Source of the DNA: Methylophilaceae bacterium | GTDB taxonomy: Bacteria > Pseudomonadota > Gammaproteobacteria > Burkholderiales > Methylophilaceae | Assembly: GCA_029244935.1 (NCBI GenBank) | Contig: JAQWQF010000023.1 | Span: 1-38,282, forward strand | Reading direction: 5' to 3' | DNA: 38,282 bases | In this document: positions 17,206 through 25,337 of the stretch, piece after piece | Position numbering within the stretch: the first letter of the stretch is position 1 | How the letters are laid out: the number at the start of each line of letters is the position of its first letter | Position numbers and translations under genes: made by a program | Notes under the pieces: model-generated | Told to the model about the DNA's origin: nothing | Seen by the model: only the letters and a program-made list of their open reading frames with translations | Database searches by the model: none

Positions 17206-18258
17206 ATGAATAATAAAAATATATACCACCCCAAAAATATCTTGGTTACTGGGGGAGCTGGCTTTATTGGTTCAAATTTTATTCATTATATTCTTTCCAA
17301 TAATAAAAATATCAAAATAGTTAATCTTGACTCACTAACTTATGCTGGAAATTTGGATAATTTAAATGGTTTACCTGATATAAATAGATATAAATTTATT
17401 AAGGGTGATATTTGTGATTTGGAATTAATTAAGATATTGCTTCGAGACAATCAAATAGACACCATCGTCCACTTTGCTGCAGAAAGTCATGTTGATCGCT
17501 CTATAGTAGGCCCAAACATCTTTGTGAAAACAAACATAGAGGGTACAGCGATCTTGCTAGAAGAGGCACGTATTTTTTGGCAAGAAGATATGAGCTGGAC
17601 TGAAAAAGATTGCCGCTTTCATCAGATATCAACGGATGAGGTTTATGGCAGTTTAGGAGAGGCTGATCAAGCCTTTACAGAAAAATCACCTTATGACCCA
17701 AGTTCCCCTTATTCTGCCTCAAAGGCGGGGGCTGATTATTTGGTTCGTGCTTACTTTCGGACTTTTAACCTTCCTGTAACGATTTCATGTTGCTCAAATA
17801 ACTACGGACCGCTGCAACACCAAGAAAAACTAATCCCAACAGTTATTCGAAGCTGTATAAATAGTGAACCAATACCTGTCTATGGCGATGGAAGTAATAT
17901 TCGAGATTGGTTGTTTGTTATTGATCACTGCAGCGCAGTTAACTCAATTTTGTCAAAAGGCAAAGTGGGGCATACCTATAATATCGGTGGTGATAATGAA
18001 TTATCAAATATTAATCTTATACTTCAAATTTGTTATCTCTTAGATGAATTAATTCCTAGTGGATTAGATGGGGGATATAAATCTTTGATAAGTCATATTC
18101 ATGATAGGCTTGGCCATGACTGGCGATATGCAATTAATGCTGATAAATTAAAAAATGAAACTGGCTGGTCACCTAATTCAAGATTTGATGAGATGCTTTT
18201 GAAAACAATTAAGATGTATGCAGGCATATCTCCAATGAAGAGTGAAGCGATAATATAA
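17206..18258 (+). CDS. rmlB: dTDP-glucose 4,6-dehydratase
   Basis: Converts dTDP-glucose to dTDP-4-keto-6-deoxyglucose, the branch point for dTDP-deoxysugars. The 350-residue protein shows the NAD motif TGGAGFIGSN (15-24), the LDSLTYAGNLDNL segment specific to RmlB, HFAAESHVDRSI (89-100), the catalytic Asp144 and Glu145 in STDEVYG, and Tyr169/Lys173 in SPYSASK. The loop NNYGPLQHQEKLIP (about 198-211) is also family-specific. It works with rmlA at 8166; all other enzymes in between probably act on its product. Confidence 0.95.
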   Translation: MNNKNIYHPKNILVTGGAGFIGSNFIHYILSNNKNIKIVNLDSLTYAGNLDNLNGLPDINRYKFIKGDICDLELIKILLRDNQIDTIVHFAAESHVDRSIVGPNIFVKTNIEGTAILLEEARIFWQEDMSWTEKDCRFHQISTDEVYGSLGEADQAFTEKSPYDPSSPYSASKAGADYLVRAYFRTFNLPVTISCCSNNYGPLQHQEKLIPTVIRSCINSEPIPVYGDGSNIRDWLFVIDHCSAVNSILSKGKVGHTYNIGGDNELSNINLILQICYLLDELIPSGLDGGYKSLISHIHDRLGHDWRYAINADKLKNETGWSPNSRFDEMLLKTIKMYAGISPMKSEAII

Positions 18259-18303
18259 AATTATAATGATTATAATTAATGAGTTTATTTGGGATTTTAG
18301 TTA

Positions 18304-19017
18304 ATGACATTTATTAATAATCCAAAAGTATTAGCAGTAATACCAGCACGTGGTGGCTCTAAGCGTTTACCTAGAAAAAATATTATGCCTATCGCAGGTC
18401 ATCCAATGATTGCTTACTCCATTATGTCAGTTCGTGATTCGACTATGGTCACGGATTGGCTGCTTTCCTCCGATGATGACGAAATTATTGAGGTTGCTAA
18501 GAGATATGGTGCATTTATACCATTCAAAAGGCCACCAGAATTAGCAACAGATGATATAAGGAATATCGATGTAACTTTACATGCTTTGGAATATATGGAG
18601 CGATTAAAAGGTTATCAATATGACATCATAATTCTTCTTCAGCCAACATCCCCAATTAGATCTTCTGAACACATCGATGAGGCTATTACTAAATTAATAA
18701 ATAGTAATCTTGATAGTTTAGCGGCTGTAAAAGGCCCTTTCCAAAAAAGAGACCCAATTCTCAAAAGAATAAATGAAAAAGGGGAGTTAGTAGCATATTG
18801 TAATAAAATGAAAAACAAAACGAATGAGCCATTTTATATTTATAATGCTTCTTTGTATGCAGTAAAGAGGGATTATTTTGTAACAGAAAAAAAGTTTACA
18901 GCTGATAATCAAATTCCCTTAGTTATGGATAAATATCATTCCACCGATGTTGATGAGATTAGTGACTTGATTGTTGCCGAGACTTACCTAAATAAAATTA
19001 ATAGCGAGAGAGAGTAA
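18304..19017 (+). CDS. neuA: CMP-ulosonate (acylneuraminate-type) cytidylyltransferase
   Basis: Activates a 2-keto-3-deoxy sugar acid as its CMP ester with CTP. The 237-residue single domain is typical of short bacterial NeuA/PseF/LegF enzymes. The CTP-binding motif is IPARGGSKRLPRKN (13-26), with LLQPTSP (about 115-121) and a C-terminal DVDEISDLIVAE containing the metal-binding Asp pair. It is a distant second piece of the nonulosonate pathway, 11 kb from neuB. The stop overlaps the start of the aldolase gene by one base (TAATG). The acid it activates could come from NeuB or from that aldolase. Confidence 0.88.
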   Translation: MTFINNPKVLAVIPARGGSKRLPRKNIMPIAGHPMIAYSIMSVRDSTMVTDWLLSSDDDEIIEVAKRYGAFIPFKRPPELATDDIRNIDVTLHALEYMERLKGYQYDIIILLQPTSPIRSSEHIDEAITKLINSNLDSLAAVKGPFQKRDPILKRINEKGELVAYCNKMKNKTNEPFYIYNASLYAVKRDYFVTEKKFTADNQIPLVMDKYHSTDVDEISDLIVAETYLNKINSERE

Positions 19018-19916
19018 TGAAACAATTAAAAGGCGTAGTACCCGTGCTGTTAACACCATTCGATAAAAACGGTGAGATAGATAATATTTCACTGGCTAAG
19101 TTAGTAGAACATCTAAACACCAAAGAAATAGGAGGGTTTTGGGTGCTTGGAACCGGTGCTGAAGATATGAATCTTACATATTCACAAAGGTTAGAAGTGG
19201 TCAACACAGTGGTTAAGGCGAATAAAGGGCAATCACCATTAGTTGTTGGAGCCGGTTTTTTTTCAATGAAAGATTCACTTAACTTTATGGATGATACAGC
19301 TCATTTAGATTTTGATGCATACCATGTTTTACCATATCACAACTTGATTAGCCTTGATCGAGTTGAGTGGATGTATAAGGCGTTTGCAGACCATGCGAAT
19401 AAACCATTATGGATGTATACAAGCGCAAACTGGGGCAAGTTTATTGCGCCGGATTTTATTGAAAGTATGAAAGATTACCCAAATATTGCAGGTGTTAAAT
19501 TTAGCACAAGTAATCTTGCACATACTGAAAAAGTAATTGAGATGCAGTCAAAAGATTTTCAAGTACTCACTGCCGTTGTAAAAACTTTTTATCCTAATCT
19601 TTGCCTTGGAGTAAAGGCAGCAACGACTGTAGATGCTTGTCCATATACTGATTTAGTTATCGAAATATATAGAAGTTTTCAGCGGGGTGACTTAAATGCT
19701 TCACTTATCGCTCAGAGACAACTAAATAGGTTTCTGGAGCAGATGCCCGATAAGCCTGGAAAAGATAATTTTCTTAAGGTAGCGGAAGGAAAGTATGTGT
19801 TGAGTAAAAAAGGAATATGCGAGGAATTTATGAGTGGTTATTATAGAGAGTTAACGCTTGATGAAAAAAATAATATAGACCAGGTTCTGGAGAAAAATTT
19901 ATGGATTAATAATTAA
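19017..19916 (+). CDS. DapA/NanA-family pyruvate-dependent aldolase
   Basis: A 299-residue TIM-barrel lyase of the dihydrodipicolinate synthase / N-acetylneuraminate lyase family. The Schiff-base Lys161 is in AGVKFSTSN and the catalytic Tyr134 in LWMYTSANW. The usual GTTGE pyruvate-carboxylate site reads GTGAEDMNLT (45-54). Members cleave or form 2-keto-3-deoxy acids from pyruvate and an aldehyde. Because it overlaps the CMP-ulosonate cytidylyltransferase, it may form a keto acid for activation, or recycle one. A housekeeping dapA is unlikely: the pocket motif departs from DapA and the gene sits inside a sugar operon. Confidence 0.82.
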   Translation: MKQLKGVVPVLLTPFDKNGEIDNISLAKLVEHLNTKEIGGFWVLGTGAEDMNLTYSQRLEVVNTVVKANKGQSPLVVGAGFFSMKDSLNFMDDTAHLDFDAYHVLPYHNLISLDRVEWMYKAFADHANKPLWMYTSANWGKFIAPDFIESMKDYPNIAGVKFSTSNLAHTEKVIEMQSKDFQVLTAVVKTFYPNLCLGVKAATTVDACPYTDLVIEIYRSFQRGDLNASLIAQRQLNRFLEQMPDKPGKDNFLKVAEGKYVLSKKGICEEFMSGYYRELTLDEKNNIDQVLEKNLWINN

Positions 19917-21425
19917 TTGACTATACTTTCTAAAAATGTTTTTTCTAACATTATCGGACAACTTTTATTAGCTTTACTTGGATTTGTTGCAGTAAAATTT
20001 ATATATAAATCCTTAGGCGATGAGGCTCTTGGGATTATATATTTTAGTTTTTTAGTCAACGCTATTCTAATTGGGATCCTTGATAAGGGAATATATAGTA
20101 CGACCGTACGTGAAGTTTCTATGAATTTTAATTCGAATAAAAAATATATAAATAAATTCGTTCAAACTTTCTCATTTATTACTTGGGGCGCAGTTTTAAG
20201 TTTCTCACTAATTTTATATTTAATGGTACCTTATCTTGTCTCAGGGTGGATAAATATTTCGTCAATATCTATAAATGAAACGATCATAATTGTTCAAATA
20301 TTAACTTTATCTTCACTTATGGTATTTCCTACGTCGTTATATGCAAGTCTTTTGCGTGGTATTCAAAGAATGGAATATGTAAATATTATTGATGTTTCTT
20401 TGATGGCTGTTCAACAAATTGGGATTATATTTTTAATTCAATTTTCTGGAGAGTTTGTTCATGTTGTTTATTGGATAGGTCTGAGTTATGTATTAAAATT
20501 AATGGTATATTTTCTCGTTTGTATAAAGTTTTTTAACGTTTACAATTTTTTACCTATATTTTCTTATATCGTCTTTAAAAGAAATACGAAATTTACTTTG
20601 GATATGATCTATATGTCAGCTCTAGCAATGATTTATAAACAAGCTGATAAAGTTGCAATTAGTAAAATACAATCTATAAGCACTCTTGGTTTTTATGGAT
20701 TTGCCTATAATGCTATTTCAAAAGCGACAATATTAACGTCATCAATTTCTAGTGCGGCATATCCTTCACTATGTGAATTAAACGAAAATACCAATAAAAA
20801 AAAACTATTATTTAGATATCGCTTATTACAAGAAATGTTATTGTTTGCGAATGTGCCGATTTTTGCTTTTGTTATTTTTGCGTCACTTCCATTATTCACC
20901 TTCATTTTTGATGAAAATATATCGAAGGAATTATTATTACCATCGGTAATATTGAGCTTTGGTTTTTACCTAAATGGCTCGTTGAGTCTTCCTTATAGAA
21001 TATTACTTGTAAAAGGTCGAACCGAAATAGCTGTTAAACAAGACTTTTTTGCATTAATGTTTGTTCTCCCCTTTGTAATTTTAGCTGTTTATTTTCTTGG
21101 ATTAGTAGGAGCATCACTTGGGTTGCTTTTATATGTTATATTCAGTTGCTTTTATATGGTGCCTAAAGTTTATCGATTATGTCTCAATATTAATGAATGG
21201 GAATTTTTTAGATTATTATTTAAAGTAATTTTTTTGGGGACATTAACATTCGGAACTATTTATATTGCACTTATTTATACTGAAAATATAGATATCAAAA
21301 ATTTATTTTTTGCATATTTGATAGCAGGCATATTATTTTTTTTACTTTCATATAATTTTGTTTCAAGCAAACTTAAAAAACAATTAATCACTTTTTTTTT
21401 AGTGGAAAAGGTTAGCACTAGATGA
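19917..21425 (+). CDS. wzx: Wzx-type lipid-linked oligosaccharide flippase
   Basis: A 502-residue polytopic membrane protein with about 12 to 14 hydrophobic helices along its whole length, typical of the polysaccharide_synt/MATE-like fold that flips undecaprenyl-linked repeat units to the periplasm. The early segment SKNVFSNIIGQLLLALLGFVA (5-25) and the following LGDEALGIIYFS are characteristic. The start is TTG at 19917, adjoining the aldolase stop; I see no in-frame ATG close by that would keep the first helix. The stop overlaps the ATG of the KpsC-like gene (ATGA). Together with Wzy it defines the export route. Confidence 0.88.
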   Translation: MTILSKNVFSNIIGQLLLALLGFVAVKFIYKSLGDEALGIIYFSFLVNAILIGILDKGIYSTTVREVSMNFNSNKKYINKFVQTFSFITWGAVLSFSLILYLMVPYLVSGWINISSISINETIIIVQILTLSSLMVFPTSLYASLLRGIQRMEYVNIIDVSLMAVQQIGIIFLIQFSGEFVHVVYWIGLSYVLKLMVYFLVCIKFFNVYNFLPIFSYIVFKRNTKFTLDMIYMSALAMIYKQADKVAISKIQSISTLGFYGFAYNAISKATILTSSISSAAYPSLCELNENTNKKKLLFRYRLLQEMLLFANVPIFAFVIFASLPLFTFIFDENISKELLLPSVILSFGFYLNGSLSLPYRILLVKGRTEIAVKQDFFALMFVLPFVILAVYFLGLVGASLGLLLYVIFSCFYMVPKVYRLCLNINEWEFFRLLFKVIFLGTLTFGTIYIALIYTENIDIKNLFFAYLIAGILFFLLSYNFVSSKLKKQLITFFLVEKVSTR

Positions 21426-22855
21426 AAATATCATTTTTTCCAAGGAATCGTCGGCAGAGCTTTTTATTTGAAGGTGTTGCTGATCGTTTAAAGGATTTAG
21501 GATTTGAATGTGGATTTATTTATCCGCGAGTAGGGGAAAGTTCAAATTCTAGTTTTTATCCAGAGAGCGAAGTTTCCAATAAAATCGTTTCAGGAGAAAT
21601 TAATTATTTAAATGAGTTTAAAAGAATATGTGAAACTTATGAGAATGTTAATAGAATTATCCAAAGTGACAGAGAAATAAATTATTTCCCTTTTTATTAT
21701 GGTGATAAAGCTGTTTCTCGTTATGAAAAAATTAAATTATGCTGTGCTTTTTTTATTTGCTACGAGAGCTATATTGATAAGTTTAAACCAGACCTAATTG
21801 TCTCTGAGATGGTATTAGGTATTTTAGATGGTGCACTTTTTGAGGTCGCAAAGACTCGTCAAATTCCATATTTGGGCATTCGACCTTCAAAGACGAAAGA
21901 AGGTGTAGTTATATGTGACAATCCCTATGACCGCCCGATATTTTTAGAGAAAACTATACAGGCACTAAAAATAAAAGATGAAAAATTATTGTACAAAGAG
22001 GCAATTCAAATCGTTAGGAAGAGTGTGAAGCCCAATGCCTTGCCACACTATATGAAAAGGAGTGGAAGAAAGCATAGATTATTTACCCTCAGAGCAATAA
22101 GGTCTTTGTTCAGAGTATTATTTTTTGCACCAAAATCACCTAAAGTATCAATTTATCAGCATAGGCGCATAAATGCCTTTAGAGAGGCAATAGTTAAGAC
22201 GTGGAATATTAGGGGTTGGGTTTTTAATGATGATGAAATATCAACAATATCTTCTAAGCATAAATTTTTTGTTTATGCAGCTCATTTTGAACCAGAGGCT
22301 TCAGTTCAAGTAAGAGCATTTGAATTTAGTGATCAATTGGCATTGATAAAGCAAATTTCTCGATTACTTCCTCCTGATTGCATTCTAATTGTTAAGGACC
22401 ATAGGGGCAATCAGGGATTTCGTAAACCAATTTTCTATAGAGAACTATCTCATTCATACAATGTAATTTGTGCCTCATCAAAAATAAATTTGAGGGAGCT
22501 TATACAAAATTCAAAAGGCGTAATAACTCTAACCGGAAGGGTTGGACTTGAAGCGATGATAGATAAAATTCCTGTTATAGCTTTTGGTAAAACTTTTTGG
22601 ACCGATTTGAAAGATGTTTTTAAACCAAAATCACCTGAAGAAATTAGAACAGTCCTTACTTCTCTATCCAGAAAAGATAGCTCTGCAAAAAGAGAAGCTG
22701 GATTAAAGTCAAATTTAGATCTTTGTCGTTTGTTGATTGCATATGAACAATTAACATACCCTGGGTGCTTTATACAAGGAGCAGATGAATTTACATCAGA
22801 TGAAAATATTGAGAACTATTCGAATGCACTGAAAGACATATGTAGCAGGATATAG
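21422..22855 (+). CDS. Capsule_synth (KpsC/KpsS-like) glycosyltransferase, candidate nonulosonate transferase
   Basis: A 477-residue protein with no clear membrane span. Its C-terminal half shows the Capsule_synth (PF05159) pattern: YAAHFEPEASVQVRA (about 285-299), LIVKDHRG (322-329) and TLTGRVGLEAM (369-379), then PVIAFGKTFW. Proteins with this fold include the beta-Kdo transferases KpsC and KpsS, and relatives in loci that contain sialic, legionaminic or pseudaminic acids. The N-terminal half (1-280) is not recognised. It follows the cytidylyltransferase, aldolase and flippase genes, so a role in transferring the CMP-activated ulosonic acid is a reasonable inference. Confidence 0.72.
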   Translation: MKISFFPRNRRQSFLFEGVADRLKDLGFECGFIYPRVGESSNSSFYPESEVSNKIVSGEINYLNEFKRICETYENVNRIIQSDREINYFPFYYGDKAVSRYEKIKLCCAFFICYESYIDKFKPDLIVSEMVLGILDGALFEVAKTRQIPYLGIRPSKTKEGVVICDNPYDRPIFLEKTIQALKIKDEKLLYKEAIQIVRKSVKPNALPHYMKRSGRKHRLFTLRAIRSLFRVLFFAPKSPKVSIYQHRRINAFREAIVKTWNIRGWVFNDDEISTISSKHKFFVYAAHFEPEASVQVRAFEFSDQLALIKQISRLLPPDCILIVKDHRGNQGFRKPIFYRELSHSYNVICASSKINLRELIQNSKGVITLTGRVGLEAMIDKIPVIAFGKTFWTDLKDVFKPKSPEEIRTVLTSLSRKDSSAKREAGLKSNLDLCRLLIAYEQLTYPGCFIQGADEFTSDENIENYSNALKDICSRI

Positions 22856-22896
22856 ATATCGTTTATTAGTTTTATCTTTTAACTATAACTAGAATA

Positions 22897-22925
22897 TTGC
22901 GGTGATCTTTAAATAGCATTATAAA
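22897..22925 (+). promoter_or_regulatory. Candidate internal sigma-70 promoter
   Basis: In the 110-bp gap between the KpsC-like gene and the next GT4 gene, TTGCGG (22897-22902) and TATAAA (22920-22925) are exactly 17 bases apart, leaving about 40 bases to the ATG at 22966. The -35 box is weak and the surrounding DNA is AT-rich, so chance is possible. It is one of the few gaps over 100 bp in the operon. Confidence 0.25.
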
Positions 22926-22965
22926 CTTCTGTTAATATACATATGTCTATTTTTACTATGAATAT

Positions 22966-24006
22966 ATGAAAAAAAAAATATTGTTCCTCTATTCACACAT
23001 GGTGCCCAGCTGGATGCCTGTTTTTCAAGAATTAGTAATTAATGGTTCAGTAGTTGATGTAATTCATTGGGACAAAAAAAGTAAAACACCATATATACCT
23101 TCAAATCAAGATGGAGTAACTTTCCATCCAAGATCTAAGTTTAATCAAGAAATGCTAAATGCACATCTTTATGATTTTAATCCAGATTTAATATTTATTT
23201 CTGGATGGATGGATAAAGGTTACCTTTTGTCGGCATTTAGAGCGAGAAAAAATGACATTCCTGTTATTTTTGGGTGTGATGATTGGTGGACTGGGTCTTT
23301 AAGGCAAAGAATGGCTTCCTTTATACCACAATTTCTTAGGCAATCAGTTATAAGTCATGCATGGGTTTCTGGTCCAAGGCAATATGAGTATTGTAAAAGA
23401 TTAGGGTTTTGTGATGATGAAATTGTATTTAATTTTTTAACCTGTGATACAAATAACTTTTCCAGTAAAAACATGAACAATAATCATAATAATAAAAATC
23501 AGTTTTTATATGTAGGACGATTCTCTCAAGAAAAAGGTATCAAAACGCTTGTTAATGGATTTAATTATTACATTAAGGAGCTTGAAGGGACATGGGGCCT
23601 TACTTGTATTGGTAATGGACCTTTAAAAAATGTCTTGACAGAATCGAATAATATTGAGGTGTTGGAGTTTATGTCACCTGAAGGACTTTCAAGTCATTTT
23701 AGTGATTCTGGAGCATTTGTATTGCCAAGTGACAGAGATTTCTCTCCACTAGTCGTTCATGAGGCTACTAGTGCTGGAAAACCTTTGATACTTTCCTCAA
23801 ATGTTGGAAATGCTGCAACATTCGCTATACATAAGTTTAACTCCTTGATTTTTACAGCTATGTGTGAAAAAAGCCTAGGTCACGCATTTAAAAAAATGGA
23901 GGATTATTCAATAAAAGAGAGGAGTATAATGGGCTCAAATAGTCTTAAGTTGTCACTTAGAAATACTCCAGAAATCGCTGCGGCTAGCTTAGAAACTCTA
24001 CTATAA
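22966..24006 (+). CDS. GT4 family glycosyltransferase
   Basis: A 346-residue retaining GT-B enzyme. The C-terminal half has the GT4 pattern: LYVGRFSQEKGIKTLVNGF (about 183-201), IGNGPLK (about 216-222) and the donor-site segment LPSDRDFSPLVVHEATSAGKP with the E-x7-E-like region shortened. The N-terminal Rossmann begins MKKKILFLYSHMVPSW. It would add one residue to the lipid-linked oligosaccharide. Donor unknown. The unusual CDDWWTGS (about 105-112) in the acceptor domain is a useful marker for finding relatives. Confidence 0.85.
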   Translation: MKKKILFLYSHMVPSWMPVFQELVINGSVVDVIHWDKKSKTPYIPSNQDGVTFHPRSKFNQEMLNAHLYDFNPDLIFISGWMDKGYLLSAFRARKNDIPVIFGCDDWWTGSLRQRMASFIPQFLRQSVISHAWVSGPRQYEYCKRLGFCDDEIVFNFLTCDTNNFSSKNMNNNHNNKNQFLYVGRFSQEKGIKTLVNGFNYYIKELEGTWGLTCIGNGPLKNVLTESNNIEVLEFMSPEGLSSHFSDSGAFVLPSDRDFSPLVVHEATSAGKPLILSSNVGNAATFAIHKFNSLIFTAMCEKSLGHAFKKMEDYSIKERSIMGSNSLKLSLRNTPEIAAASLETLL

Positions 24007-24022
24007 TAAGTATTAACCTAAA

Positions 24023-25120
24023 ATGCTCCAAACTATATTAATTTACTTTACCTTCTTACTAGGAATGTTTACATCTGTTTCAAGTTCGAAGAAACTTTTC
24101 TTATTATTTATGACTTTGCTATGGATAATAGCTTCTATTAGGGTAGGTCAAGGTCCTGATTATTATGGGTATTATCACGCATATCTTATTCTAGATAGCA
24201 ACCCTATTGATGAGCTATCAAATCCGATTGCCTACCAAGAATTATTGTTTCGATTACTGGGAAGTTCAATTAAAGCATTTGGATTAGAATATCAAAGCTT
24301 TCTATCATTAATTGCGGCTATATCTCTTTATTATATTGGAAAAATTGCTTGGCGTTACAGCGCTTTTCCGATATTGACAGCGCTCCTTTTTTTCTCAATG
24401 TTTTACTTTACATGGCCATATAGCGGTATTAGGCAAGGGTTGATATTATGTATAGGAGCCTACTATTTTATGTATTGCGCTCATAATAATAAATTCATCC
24501 TCTTCATTCTTATTTCCTTTGCCCTTTCCTTAATTCATTTGTCAGCAATTTTTTTCATATTTTTCTTCATTGTATATAAAATGCATTTGAGTAAGAAAAT
24601 GATTATTTTTCTATCAATAATAATTATTTTTCTTAGTTTTTATTTTCAGCATGAAATTGTACAATTTATAAATTTTTTGCCTTATAACGAAAGAGTTTTT
24701 TTCTATTCTCAAAGCTTCTACACTACAAGTTACTTTGATTTTAAAACATTCTCCAGATTAATTATTTTTATTATTCTCTTGTTTATATACAATGAGGTAA
24801 GAAAAAAAGACGATTTAGTGTTGAGTGGTGTATGTTCTATTAGTATAGCCAGCTTTCCTTTGTATGCAATGTTTAAGTTTTCCGAGATATTAGCTTCTCA
24901 AGCTTCATTATATGGCTTTATCTTTATAATTTTAGTACTTCCTAATTATTTAAACAGAGGTCATAATTCTAAGTTAAAAATTTTTAAACTATTATTTATT
25001 TTACTTTTTTCTACAATGTTTTTTTATAAGACATATACCTACACAATTATCACTAGTGAGAAAAATGCTGAAAATATTAAATTAATAGATGATGTATATA
25101 AAGCATATGACGATTTTTAA
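24023..25120 (+). CDS. wzy: EpsG/Wzy-type O-antigen polymerase
   Basis: A 365-residue integral membrane protein with about 9 to 11 hydrophobic segments and little other sequence. The periplasmic-type loop after the second helix, RVGQGPDYYGYYHAY (about 42-56), is the signature of EpsG-family polymerases, as are WPYSGIRQGL (about 131-140) and the HLSAIFFI helix (about 172-179). It would join repeat units at the periplasmic face. It lies between two GT4 genes and is the only polymerase candidate in the window. A small frame overlaps its 3' end (25107-25250). Confidence 0.82.
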   Translation: MLQTILIYFTFLLGMFTSVSSSKKLFLLFMTLLWIIASIRVGQGPDYYGYYHAYLILDSNPIDELSNPIAYQELLFRLLGSSIKAFGLEYQSFLSLIAAISLYYIGKIAWRYSAFPILTALLFFSMFYFTWPYSGIRQGLILCIGAYYFMYCAHNNKFILFILISFALSLIHLSAIFFIFFFIVYKMHLSKKMIIFLSIIIIFLSFYFQHEIVQFINFLPYNERVFFYSQSFYTTSYFDFKTFSRLIIFIILLFIYNEVRKKDDLVLSGVCSISIASFPLYAMFKFSEILASQASLYGFIFIILVLPNYLNRGHNSKLKIFKLLFILLFSTMFFYKTYTYTIITSEKNAENIKLIDDVYKAYDDF

Positions 25121-25250
25121 CTTAATTAATGCTAAGAAAAATTTAAATCAAATCTTAAAGCATGCAGATCTAAAAGTGAAGTTTTATCCACTTTCTTTTA
25201 TTCCACATGATTCTGGAAAATTGAGATATGTGATATCAAACGTACTTTAA
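25107..25250 (+). pseudogene. Possible 47-residue ORF or gene remnant after wzy
   Basis: An ATG overlapping the last 14 bases of wzy opens a 47-residue frame, beginning MTIFNLINAKKNL and ending GKLRYVISNVL. Its composition is like the protein-coding DNA around it, but no Shine-Dalgarno sequence is visible and I recognise no family. The 217-bp gap between wzy and the next glycosyltransferase is unusually long for this operon. This makes a decayed N-terminal fragment of a glycosyl- or acyltransferase plausible. It may also be a real small protein or noncoding. Confidence 0.25.
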
Positions 25251-25337
25251 GGTTGATCCATTTTATTTACAACATACGATATTAATTTTTTAAATATGAC
25301 TCAATGATAAATTTGTATTATTGAAACTAAAAAGACA

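Noticed and set aside
8166-18258. Standard L-rhamnose operon (rmlBDAC)
   Set aside because: No rmlD-like reductase was found, the RmlC-like protein has altered residues, and rmlA and rmlB are separated by amino sugar enzymes.
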